Position numbers and translations under genes: made by a program. Below are positions 1 through 8,620 of a stretch of DNA of 64,000 nt, one piece after another. The notes beneath the pieces were generated by a model that saw only the letters and a list, made by a program, of their open reading frames with translations, did no database searches and was not told the origin of the DNA. The stretch spans positions 1,736,001-1,800,000 of the forward strand of contig NZ_CP123499.1 in NCBI RefSeq assembly GCF_029873475.1, given 5' to 3'. Origin of the DNA: Arsenophonus sp. aPb. GTDB lineage: Bacteria > Pseudomonadota > Gammaproteobacteria > Enterobacterales > Enterobacteriaceae. Numbering within the stretch: position 1 is the stretch's first letter; each line of letters begins with the position of its first letter.

Positions 1-207
1 GTGCTCCATGCCAACATAAACATTAAGTTTTGCAACATCAATATTTTCAATACAATGTGCTGCACTCAATACCCAACGTTTATTAATAAGAACGCTACCA
101 CAGCGATGTCTATTGATATCCGCAGAATCAGAAAGACATAATGCACAAAAAAAGGGAAATTCGCCTGGTTCAGCTGGTATACCGTTAGAAATATATTTAT
201 TAATCAT
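1..207 (-). CDS. Trypsin-like serine protease (S1 family), N-terminal part only
   Basis: The gene runs off the left edge; 69 codons are visible. Residues 6-19 resemble the start of a mature trypsin (ISNGIPAEPGEFPF, matching the usual IVGG...FP pattern). WVLSAAHC at 45-52 carries the catalytic His51, and C36/C52 match the conserved Cys pair flanking that His. The catalytic Asp and Ser lie outside the window. The ATG at 205-207 is the first possible start: an in-frame stop lies six codons upstream with no other start between. The protein therefore has neither signal peptide nor activation propeptide, which is odd for this family. It points the same way as the downstream-facing monooxygenase gene 74 bases upstream. 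The family is clear; its activity and export are not. Confidence 0.8.
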   Translation of the reverse strand, partial: MINKYISNGIPAEPGEFPFFCALCLSDSADINRHRCGSVLINKRWVLSAAHCIENIDVAKLNVYVGMEH

Positions 208-280
208 TGTCTTACCGTAAAATTAATTTTTATTAGAATAAAATAAACATTAAAAAATAATCATATTTAGCCAATTAAAA

Positions 281-877
281 CTAACGAGCATTCATATTGG
301 CATCAATCACTTGATAGAAGGCATTTGATGTATCTGCAATAGTCCAGACACCTAAAATCACTTGATAACCCGTACGATAAGGAACATTGCATTTCATGGT
401 AACTTCTCGGGCGGGTACTGCACCACCATCAAATCGTGAACAGAAGGGTTGTAATTCAAACGCAGCGCGTCTTAATGGGCGATTAGGATCCCAATCTTGT
501 TTGGTAATAAAATATTCCCAGCCAGTGGTACTATGTGGGGCAGTTAATGTCCAGTGAAACACATTTTCACCTGATCTCATATTAACCTTAGTCCAGCGCG
601 TTACTGATTGTTCATCCAATTGTTTAAACATTCCTACACCAGCGCTGGCTATTTTGCCATCCGCTGGCCCTCTTTGTGGAAAACCTTTTTGTCCTTCCAC
701 TGATTGCGGTTCATACTGAATTGGACCACAATTTTTGTTTTCCAACATTGAACACAAATAAGCCCGACTCGCTGGGCTATCAATATAGCCATGCATTGGT
801 TTAATATCAGTGGTGATACTGGCAAAACTCGAGGCACTCATTAACGCTAACATAGCCAACAGTAATTTTGTTTTCAT
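281..877 (-). CDS. AA10 lytic polysaccharide monooxygenase / chitin-binding protein (CBP21-like)
   Basis: 198 residues closely related to Serratia CBP21, a secreted copper enzyme that oxidatively cleaves crystalline chitin. The HGYIDSPASRAYLC block, the YEPQSVEG block, LTAPHSTTGW (second copper His, H115) and NAFYQ (axial Phe) are all present. The ATG at 875-877 has a good AGGAG site nine bases upstream, so the 35-residue upstream extension of the open frame is not used. A signal peptide ends near SASSFA (residue 19). In this family the first copper ligand is normally the very first residue after cleavage, but here it is His29, nine residues further on (see findings). Chitin in insect cuticle or peritrophic matrix is the likely substrate, by inference. 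Confidence 0.93.
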   Translation of the reverse strand: MKTKLLLAMLALMSASSFASITTDIKPMHGYIDSPASRAYLCSMLENKNCGPIQYEPQSVEGQKGFPQRGPADGKIASAGVGMFKQLDEQSVTRWTKVNMRSGENVFHWTLTAPHSTTGWEYFITKQDWDPNRPLRRAAFELQPFCSRFDGGAVPAREVTMKCNVPYRTGYQVILGVWTIADTSNAFYQVIDANMNAR

Positions 878-1458
878 TTTGCTTACTCCTTGATCAATAA
901 TTTTATTTCTGTAAAGAAATAATGAGTAAAAAATGCAATAACAGCACAGAAAATTATCGTCCCAGAACCAGCGCGATAGCAATTTAAAATAATTAGTTAA
1001 TGCTTAAAAAATACTTACACCACTTTTAATGACTAATTAATAAATATAAATAAATAGTAATGATTTTTTGCCACTTTTTTAATAAAGTCATAATGTTATG
1101 AATGTCCAAAAAATACGAGTTTTATATTTAACATTAAATATTTAATTAAATGGTAAAACATATAATTAAATAAATTCTTAAATTAATTTCTTATATAACA
1201 TATCGCTGAAATTAATTAAATTAATTTAAATAGGTATCTTGTATCGGTTATAAATAAAATATTAAAATACTTTTTAATTAAAAATAACAATAATAAAAGT
1301 ATTGGCTAATAAAAAAACCAGTAAAATATATTTACTGATTTGCTAAAAAATACCATTTAGTGAATATTAATTTTTTATTCCTACTTTACTATGATCATTT
1401 CCCTTTTGTTTATTATTACTAGAGTACACATTTCAAACCACGAAAGGACTTTATTGCA
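878..1458. other. Intergenic, AT-rich
   Basis: 581 bases of very AT-rich sequence between the monooxygenase gene and the 3' end of the broken acyltransferase gene. The monooxygenase ribosome-binding site (CTCCT on the plus strand, near 885-890) lies at its left end and its promoter presumably lies here too. I see no coding frame, RNA gene or strong hairpin. Confidence 0.6.
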
Positions 1459-2981
1459 TTACTTATGCAAATTAGTATCTCTTCTTATTTCATTAAAGAC
1501 ACCCTTTCCAACAATTTCAGCACCAGTAATTGATAGGTGGCTAGTGTCTGTATAGATAGGAATGCCATCTTTAATAAGTGTACATTCTGTATGGTTACAT
1601 AAGAAAGGATAAGTATCTATAAACTTCACTTTAGCATATTTACCTGCAAAGTTTTTTAAAGCTTCATCTGCAGCAGTATTCACTCTTTGTCGAGTATTGC
1701 TACAATCAAAAATATTAATTAATTTGTTTATAGGTAAATCAGCTTTAGCCAGACATTCAAACATTACACTTGAGCTACGCGGTGTAGAACCTATTATATA
1801 AAAATTCTGACCATGGTTGGCATCATTATAAAATGATGTCATTTCTTCAACCATAAGCTTATTATAATCAGCCTTACCTATATGAGAGCCATCTTCTCTT
1901 TTTATGTCCTCATATTGCAGCCCAGGCCAATTTCTTGATATAATTACAGGCTTTTCAGGATGTGCATTAATAAAATCAAGTTCCATTTTGTATCTGGATT
2001 CACACTTTTTTTGTTATAAAAAGAGTAATAATTTTTTGTCGATGTACAACCATCAAGTGCAAGGCTTGCCACTTTTATCCCATGTTTTTTTATATAGGAG
2101 AAAAAATGTCTCGCATGACTGTTACCTATGAGAATAAAATCAAAATCAGTCACATTCCCGTTAAAATATTGCGCATCCATGCTCTGAGGCAGATTCAGAT
2201 GCCCTTCAAACTTCGCTTTGTAATCATTCCTTGATAGCTGGAAATCCGGATTAACTCTACTGCTCACACCATTTTTTAAAACATAAATACTTGCAGCAAT
2301 AGCCAGCATGTAAATAAATACAACCGTTAAGCCATAACTTCTCTTCCTCTCTACAAAATAGTAGAGCTGGGAAGCTAAAACTAAAGTTATCAAGACGTAA
2401 TATATAAATCCAAGTTTTAGAGCTAACTTATTTGCAATGACCAGTATTGGCCAGTGAACAAGATAAACCGAATAGGAAATTAGCCCGATATATTGCAGCA
2501 CTTTACTGGCAAGTATTCCTTTTTCAACAGAGCATACTATCACTAAATATGTCATTACTGCTGGAATAATAGCAAGATACCCAGGCCATAAATCTTTATG
2601 ATTAATAAAAAATGCTGATGCAATTAATACGACAAGTGAAGAATAGTATATTAATACCCTGGTTGTTTTTTTTAGTTTGAGTGGATAAAAGTATGCAATA
2701 CCGCCAAGTAGCATTTCCCACGCTCTTGACTGCAACATATAGTATGAAGATACACTGTCTTTGACTGACGAATACCAGCCGTATAAAAACAGAACAATAG
2801 TCAGATAGATAACTATTTTTTTTAATGCCTTTATTGAGAAAAATTTACTCAAAAGCAATAATAAAATCGGATAAATAATATAAAACTGCCACTCCATTGA
2901 CAGTGACCATGTGTGTAAAAAATATTTATCATAAGAATTAAGATCAAAATAACCAGATTCTCTTTTGTATATTATATTAGA

Positions 2982-2989
2982 GATAAAAA
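2982..2989. repeat. Target-site duplication, left copy
   Basis: GATAAAAA directly abuts the left inverted repeat of the IS6-family element and is repeated exactly beyond its right end. Confidence 0.93.
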
Positions 2990-3804
2990 GGTTCTGTCGC
3001 ATTAATGTTGGAAGTTTAATTTGTGGTAGTTAGAAGAATTGTTAGGCGACTAAAGTGTAAAAAGCATCGACTGGACAGAGAATTAGGCCATTGATAGGAA
3101 TTTGTTGTTTATGGAGCATATGCAATATTTCTATTCCTTCCAGTAAAACTTTTGCCGTTCGGTACGTCTTAAAACCAAGCATCGCTCGATAGCGTTTTTT
3201 AATGAAACGGTGATCTTGCTCTACCATGTTATTTTTATAACGGCACTGTCTTATTTTTATCCCCAGCTCACGTTGATTAAGTGACATTAATGCAGCCCGA
3301 TTAGCACCACTTTTATCAATATTCACTTCCATAGGATAGGTATTTTGATGGATAGCTTTCTTTAAAAAGCGTAATGCAGATTTTTTATTTCGCTTTTGAC
3401 TAAGAATAAAATCTATCGTTTCACCACTAGCCTCTACGGCGCGATAAAGATAATGCCATTTCCCTTTTATCCTGATATAGGTTTCATCCAGATACCAGGT
3501 GCCACCATAGATTTTTCGTTTCTTTCTGGCAACACTTGCTAGTTTTGGCGTCAGTCGTAAAATCCAGCGGTGAATGGTGGAGTGATCAACAAAAATACCT
3601 CTTTCCTGCATCATCTCCTCAAGGTTACGCAAGCTTAAGGAATACGCCAGGTACCAACGTAGACAAACTAAAATGACATCGACGGGATAGTGGAGACGTT
3701 TAAAGCTTTGTTTAACAATATTCATAAGAGTCAATTATATCTGCTTGTAGTACAAGGTTTACAAATCGATCTTATCAAACAGACTCTTTTAATGCGACAG
3801 AACC
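2990..3804 (-). mobile_element. IS6-family insertion sequence, complete (815 bp)
   Basis: The ends are perfect 16-bp inverted repeats (GGTTCTGTCGCATTAA at 2990-3005, complement at 3789-3804). The element is flanked by identical 8-bp direct repeats GATAAAAA. It carries one DDE transposase. Size, terminal repeats and 8-bp target duplication are typical of the IS6/IS26 family. It sits inside the acyltransferase gene, and the intact ends and exact duplication point to a recent insertion. Confidence 0.95.
3042..3725 (-). CDS. IS6/IS26-family DDE transposase
   Basis: 227 residues. An N-terminal helix-turn-helix part (MMQERGIFVDHSTIHRW) is followed by an RNase H-like DDE domain. The three catalytic acids are visible: D80 in WYLDETYI, D137 in VNIDKSGANRAAL and E169 in NNMVEQDHRFIKKR, the last being an IS6-family signature. 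The ATG at 3725 is preferred over a TTG three codons upstream. It fills almost the whole element and looks intact, so the element is probably still mobile. Confidence 0.93.
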   Translation of the reverse strand: MNIVKQSFKRLHYPVDVILVCLRWYLAYSLSLRNLEEMMQERGIFVDHSTIHRWILRLTPKLASVARKKRKIYGGTWYLDETYIRIKGKWHYLYRAVEASGETIDFILSQKRNKKSALRFLKKAIHQNTYPMEVNIDKSGANRAALMSLNQRELGIKIRQCRYKNNMVEQDHRFIKKRYRAMLGFKTYRTAKVLLEGIEILHMLHKQQIPINGLILCPVDAFYTLVA

Positions 3805-3812
3805 GATAAAAA
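3805..3812. repeat. Target-site duplication, right copy
   Basis: GATAAAAA directly follows the right inverted repeat and is identical to the copy at 2982-2989. Keeping only one copy restores the acyltransferase reading frame. Confidence 0.93.
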
Positions 3813-4285
3813 TCAAGCTACTCAATGCATGCTTACCAATCAAGCGATAGCTCATTGGTTCAACAAATAAGTAACCATAAGCCAACATAAAGACAACAAT
3901 AGTCAACAGTGCAGGCACTATCCTTTTAGCTCTTGATACATAAAATTTAAATATTGATAAAGATTTTGACTCCAAGCCACGAAATATTATTCCAGTCATT
4001 AGATATCCGGAGATTACAAAAAATACATCTACACCGATGAATCCACCTGTAATTCCATTTTTATCATAATGAAATATGACAACGAGCAGTACAGCAATAG
4101 CTCTGAGGCCATTTATATCAAACCTAAATTTATTCTCATTCATTATAAAATTTATTACCATCAAAATTGAGTAAATAGAGCGTTTCTAAGGCAACCTAAC
4201 ATTCAACATTTAGTCAGCAATTGTAAGATAACATATCAAATACAAATCAAATAATCTGTAATCCAAGCAGAAAACTATACAAATA

Positions 4286-5863
4286 TCACTCCCACTCAAT
4301 TGTCGCCGGGGGTTTACCACTAATATCGTAAACTACCCTAGAGATACCGGCGACTTCATTGATGATCCGATTTGATACTCTGCCAAGAAAATCATAAGGC
4401 AAATGTGCCCAATGGGCGGTCATGAAGTCAATGGTTTCAACGGCACGTAATGATACGACCCAGTCATATTTGCGGCCATCTCCCATCACACCAACTGAGC
4501 GGACCGGTAAGAAAACGGTGAAGGCTTGGCTGACTTTATGATAAAGATCGGCTTTATGTAATTCTTCAATAAAAATGGCATCTGCTTGGCGTAAGAGATC
4601 ACAATAAGCTTTCTTCACTTCACCCAGGACCCGCACACCTAAGCCAGGGCCAGGAAATGGATGACGGTATAACATGTCGTAAGGAAGTCCTAACGCCAGG
4701 CCTACTTTACGCACCTCATCTTTAAATAACTCTTTTAATGGCTCAACTAAACCTAATTTCATTTCTGCGGGTAAGCCACCCACATTGTGGTGAGATTTAA
4801 TGACATGTGCTTTACCGGTCGCCGAAGCAGCGGACTCAATTACGTCTGGATAAATAGTCCCTTGTGCTAGCCATTTTACTTGCGTTTGTTTAGCGGCTTG
4901 TTCATCAAATACTTCAATAAAAACACGACCAATCGTTTTACGCTTTAATTCTGGCTCATCAATGCCCGCCAATGCGTTAAGAAAGCGCTCTTCGGCAGCC
5001 ACATGAATAATATTTAGATCAAATTTACCAGCAAACATGGCCATAACTTGCTGCGCTTCATTTAAGCGTAACAAACCATTATCAACAAAGACACAAGTCA
5101 GTTGTTTACCAATCGCACGATTGAGTAATAGCGCAGTAACTGAGGAATCCACACCGCCAGATAGCGCTAAAATCACTTGATCATCACCAATCTGTGCCTT
5201 TAGGCGTTGTACCGTATCTTCAACAATCGCCGCCGCAGTCCAACGGGCTTTACAACCACAAATATCTAATACAAAACGCTGTAAAATAGCCGCGCCTTGG
5301 TGTGTGTGAGTGACTTCAGGATGAAATTGGACACCATAAAAACGTTTTTCATCATTCGCCATGATGGCAAATGGGCAGCTATCGGTACTGGCGATAACCT
5401 TAAAATATGTCGGGATGGCAGTCACTTTATCGCCGTGACTCATCCATACATCAAGCAGTGGTTTACCCTCTACACTTAAGCTATCATAGATATCACGAAA
5501 TAGTTCACAAGATTGTTGAATTGACACCTGGGCGTAGCCAAACTCTCGCTCGCCAGACACGTCAACTTGCCCACCTAATTGGATAGACATCGTTTGCATG
5601 CCATAGCAAATACCCAATACCGGGACGCCAGCCTGAAAAACATATTCCGGTGCACGTGGGCTATTTTGCTCGGTAGTACTCTCCGGTCCGCCAGAAAGAA
5701 TAATGCCATTGGGATTAAATTTACGGATCTGTGCCTCGGAAACATCCCATGCCCAAAGTTCACAATAAACGCCAATTTCACGAATACGACGGGCAATTAA
5801 TTGCGTGTATTGTGAACCAAAATCAAGGATCAAAATTCGGTATTGATGAATGTCAGTTGTCAT
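4286..5863 (-). CDS. guaA: GMP synthase (glutamine-hydrolysing)
   Basis: 525 residues, the same length as the E. coli enzyme. It converts XMP to GMP with ATP and glutamine in the cytoplasm. The class I glutamine amidotransferase domain comes first, with catalytic C86 in GICYGMQ and the His/Glu pair in GVQFHPEVTH. The ATP pyrophosphatase domain follows, with the PP-loop ALSGGVDSS near residue 230, and then the dimerisation domain ending in the family's conserved PATIEWE. It lies 67 bases downstream of guaB on the same strand, the standard guaBA operon. No obvious terminator follows. Confidence 0.98.
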   Translation of the reverse strand: MTTDIHQYRILILDFGSQYTQLIARRIREIGVYCELWAWDVSEAQIRKFNPNGIILSGGPESTTEQNSPRAPEYVFQAGVPVLGICYGMQTMSIQLGGQVDVSGEREFGYAQVSIQQSCELFRDIYDSLSVEGKPLLDVWMSHGDKVTAIPTYFKVIASTDSCPFAIMANDEKRFYGVQFHPEVTHTHQGAAILQRFVLDICGCKARWTAAAIVEDTVQRLKAQIGDDQVILALSGGVDSSVTALLLNRAIGKQLTCVFVDNGLLRLNEAQQVMAMFAGKFDLNIIHVAAEERFLNALAGIDEPELKRKTIGRVFIEVFDEQAAKQTQVKWLAQGTIYPDVIESAASATGKAHVIKSHHNVGGLPAEMKLGLVEPLKELFKDEVRKVGLALGLPYDMLYRHPFPGPGLGVRVLGEVKKAYCDLLRQADAIFIEELHKADLYHKVSQAFTVFLPVRSVGVMGDGRKYDWVVSLRAVETIDFMTAHWAHLPYDFLGRVSNRIINEVAGISRVVYDISGKPPATIEWE

Positions 5864-5930
5864 CTAAAAATAATTCCAAAAACTAATAGTAATTTGACGG
5901 TTTATAGTGAAAAAACCACCGCTAATATAA

Positions 5931-7394
5931 TTAACCTAAACGATAATTAGGTGATTCTTTGGTGATTGTAACATCATGCACATGACTCTCTTGGATGCCC
6001 GCACCACTGATCCGTACAAATTCTGCTTTGCTTCTTAATTCATCTATCGTGGCACACCCCGTCAACCCCATACAAGAACGAAGCCCGCCCATCTGCTGAT
6101 GAACAATATTCTTCAATAATCCTTTATAAGCAACCCGGCCTTCTATTCCTTCAGGAACTAATTTGTCGGCCGCATTATCGGTTTGGAAGTAGCGATCGGA
6201 AGAGCCTTTCGACATTGCACCTAATGATCCCATTCCTCGGTAAGCTTTATAAGAGCGTCCCTGAAACAAGATTGTTTCGCCTGGTGATTCTTCAGTACCA
6301 GCCAGCATTGAACCAACCATAACGCATGAAGCACCCGCAGCTAGCGCTTTAGCAATATCACCCGAGAAGCGAATCCCACCATCGGCAATTACCGGGATAT
6401 TCATGCCATTAAGCGCCTCAACCGCATCGGCAATCGCGGTGATCTGAGGTACACCAACACCGGTCACAATCCGTGTTGTACAGATAGAACCCGGGCCAAT
6501 ACCAACTTTCACCGCACTGGCACCCGCTTCAGCCAAGGCTTTAGCCCCTTCGCCTGTTGCTACGTTACCACCAATAATTGGCAAATCAGGATATTTTGCC
6601 CGTGTTTCACGAATACGTTGTAAAACACCCTGCGAATGTCCATGAGAAGAGTCAATTAACAACACATCAACACCGGCCGCGACTAATGCTTCAATACGTT
6701 GTTCATTATTTCCACCAGCACCTACTGCGGCCCCGACTCGCAAACGACCTTGCTCATCTTTACATGCATTAGGTTTGCGTTCAGCTTTCTGAAAATCTTT
6801 TACTGTGATCATACCAAACAGGTGAAAATTATCATCAACCACCAAGGCTTTTTCAATACGCCTTTCATGCAATTTTTGCAAAACCACATCACGGGACTCA
6901 CCCTCTTTGACCGTGACCAAATGCGGTTTAGCAGTCATGACTGCGGTAACCGGCTGATCCAAATCGGTGACAAAACGGATGTCACGACCGGTAATGATAC
7001 CAACCAATTCTTTATTATTATTAACCACCGGATAACCCGCAAAACCATTGCGTTCAGCCAGCTCATAGACTTCACGAATTGTGGTTTCCGGCGTGACGGT
7101 AACTGGATCGATAACGATGCCACTTTCATACTTTTTAACTCGGCGAACTTCTTCTGCCTGGCGCTCAATTGACATATTTTTATGAATAAAACCAATTCCA
7201 CCCTCTTGGGCTAATGCGATGGCTAAATCTGATTCAGTCACAGTATCCATGGCAGCAGAAAGCATAGGAATAGTTAAACGGATAGCGGCAGTTAGTTGAG
7301 TTGATAAATCAGCCGTATTAGGTAATACATCTGAGTGTGCGGGAACTAACAATACATCATCGAATGTTAGTGCTTCTTTCTTTATACGTAGCAT
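5931..7394 (-). CDS. guaB: Inosine-5'-monophosphate dehydrogenase
   Basis: 487 residues. It oxidises IMP to XMP with NAD+, the committed step to guanine nucleotides. A TIM-barrel catalytic domain is interrupted by two CBS domains (about residues 93-205). The active-site loop GPGSICTTR carries the catalytic Cys, and the flap region MGSLGAMSKGSSDRYFQ is intact. The start is the ATG giving MLRIKKEALTFDDVLL, with GGTGAG upstream, as in E. coli. A TTG two codons earlier is not needed. It is first in the guaBA operon. I could not find a PurR-type operator in the 321 bases upstream. Confidence 0.98.
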   Translation of the reverse strand: MLRIKKEALTFDDVLLVPAHSDVLPNTADLSTQLTAAIRLTIPMLSAAMDTVTESDLAIALAQEGGIGFIHKNMSIERQAEEVRRVKKYESGIVIDPVTVTPETTIREVYELAERNGFAGYPVVNNNKELVGIITGRDIRFVTDLDQPVTAVMTAKPHLVTVKEGESRDVVLQKLHERRIEKALVVDDNFHLFGMITVKDFQKAERKPNACKDEQGRLRVGAAVGAGGNNEQRIEALVAAGVDVLLIDSSHGHSQGVLQRIRETRAKYPDLPIIGGNVATGEGAKALAEAGASAVKVGIGPGSICTTRIVTGVGVPQITAIADAVEALNGMNIPVIADGGIRFSGDIAKALAAGASCVMVGSMLAGTEESPGETILFQGRSYKAYRGMGSLGAMSKGSSDRYFQTDNAADKLVPEGIEGRVAYKGLLKNIVHQQMGGLRSCMGLTGCATIDELRSKAEFVRISGAGIQESHVHDVTITKESPNYRLG

Positions 7395-7715
7395 AAGCAA
7401 TATCTCACCAGGCAGGATTTGGAAAAAGATAAAATATTGCGGCGATATTATACATGACGAAATTTATTGACTCCAGTACTTTCTCACTAAAATTCATTTT
7501 TAGTCGAGAAAAACACATAATTCCATAATAAGACTTAGACCTTAGCTTATTAGTAATTTATTTATTAACAGAATGATTTAATTAATTTCAAATCAAATAA
7601 ATATTTACCGAAAGTAGGTATTTTGGTTAATTTATTCTGGTCTAACCATCACTTTTTAGAACTTATTACTTGTTTAAAATATGGGTAAAATTAACGGCTT
7701 AAACTAAGGAAAGTT
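7395..7715. other. Intergenic between guaB and the ART-like gene
   Basis: About 320 AT-rich bases between two divergent genes. It should hold both promoters. The only element I can place is the ribosome-binding site AAGGAAAG just before the gene at 7716. No PurR-like palindrome, terminator or small coding frame stands out. Confidence 0.5.
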
Positions 7716-8546
7716 ATGTTCGCCATTAATAAAATAAACTTCAATCAAATACCCACTTACCAATCCGATACACAAAGAGCCTCACCCCCGCTTTCATCTA
7801 TTGAAAAACAGCATATTAACTTTCTGGATTCTCTCTATGCTAATGAGAATATTAGTCACCCCCTACACTCTTATGATGAAGCGTTAGCACTTTTAACGCC
7901 AATTTTTGATAAAGATTATGTTGAAAATAAATCTAAAATTAATTTTGTATCAACAATGAATCAATTTAATCAATTAGAAGGTTATAAGAAGTGCCATTTT
8001 ATTGATTGGTATAGTATTCAAGATTACCAATATAGTAGCTATACTTATTTAAATAGTATGTTAAAACTCGGGGCTGCGGTTAATCATCATCACCCCTTAG
8101 TTGCCCAATTGAATTTATCTTTAATGCATTTATCACTATTCGATAACTATCATAGCCAGTTTACACCGAGAATGGTTTATCGAGGTGAAGTCAGAAAAGC
8201 TGCCGATATGATGTTTTTGCAAACTAATAGTTCCTATAAACTGGATACTTTTTTCAGCACCTATGAAATTCCAGATAAAGTCATACCCTACCTAAAAGAG
8301 AAAAAAACATTAGCTAATGATAAAATTAATGTTTTATATGAAATTCAATATACTGAACCTTTAGTCGGTGCTAATATTTCCGCATTATTAAAAAATGGCA
8401 AACATGCAGTATTATTTTGGCCAAAAACAGAATTTATTATAACCAATATAAAAACTAATCCTATAGATAAAAATATGACAATCCGAATGACAACAGCCAA
8501 TGTTGAGCAACATGAATGGGATAATCTATTGCACTCTCTATTTTAA
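7716..8546 (+). CDS. Accessory protein with an ADP-ribosyltransferase-like C-terminus, candidate effector
   Basis: 276 residues, no signal peptide or membrane segment, with AAGGAAAG five bases before the ATG. The C-terminal half follows the order of arginine-type ADP-ribosyltransferases (SpvB/ART class): VYRGE with the NAD-binding Arg (R156), then FFSTYE (S181-T182) matching the STS motif, then VLYEIQY and a GxxIS...VLFWPKTEF block (218-240) matching the usual glutamate-bearing stretch. Where active enzymes have E-x-E before VLFP, this protein has K229-H-A231, so the catalytic glutamates appear to be missing. The N-terminal 150 residues are not recognised. It stands alone between the core genes guaB and xseA. 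The assignment rests on motif order only. Confidence 0.55.
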   Translation: MFAINKINFNQIPTYQSDTQRASPPLSSIEKQHINFLDSLYANENISHPLHSYDEALALLTPIFDKDYVENKSKINFVSTMNQFNQLEGYKKCHFIDWYSIQDYQYSSYTYLNSMLKLGAAVNHHHPLVAQLNLSLMHLSLFDNYHSQFTPRMVYRGEVRKAADMMFLQTNSSYKLDTFFSTYEIPDKVIPYLKEKKTLANDKINVLYEIQYTEPLVGANISALLKNGKHAVLFWPKTEFIITNIKTNPIDKNMTIRMTTANVEQHEWDNLLHSLF

Positions 8547-8620
8547 TTCTATGTATAATAAAAATAATAGCGGCTAATATTTAGCCATTAATTTTATTTA
8601 TAAGGTGTTGCTAACTTAAT

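Larger units (their letters stand above)
1459..4143 (-). pseudogene. OafA-like acyltransferase-3 / SGNH O-acetyltransferase, broken by an IS and a frameshift
   Basis: Three pieces make one membrane acetyltransferase of the type that acetylates O-antigen or other surface glycans. The first (3813-4143) has the acyltransferase-3 start with FDINGLRAIAVL and FFVISGYLM. The second (1944-2989) holds the remaining membrane helices and the SGNH nucleophile block IGNSHARHF. The third (1459-1986) ends with the Asp/His block DTSHLS. Removing the IS and one copy of its 8-bp duplication rejoins the first two pieces in frame (LIFI-SNIIYKR). The second and third pieces are offset near 1982-1990 at an A4 run; one extra A would restore a single frame. 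The start at 4143 (MNENKFRFDING) is preferred over a TTG at 4164. As it stands no full-length enzyme can be made. Confidence 0.9.

Noticed and set aside
6578..7201. Open frames opposite or inside guaB
   Set aside because: They are shadows of the strongly conserved guaB reading frame, with no independent support.
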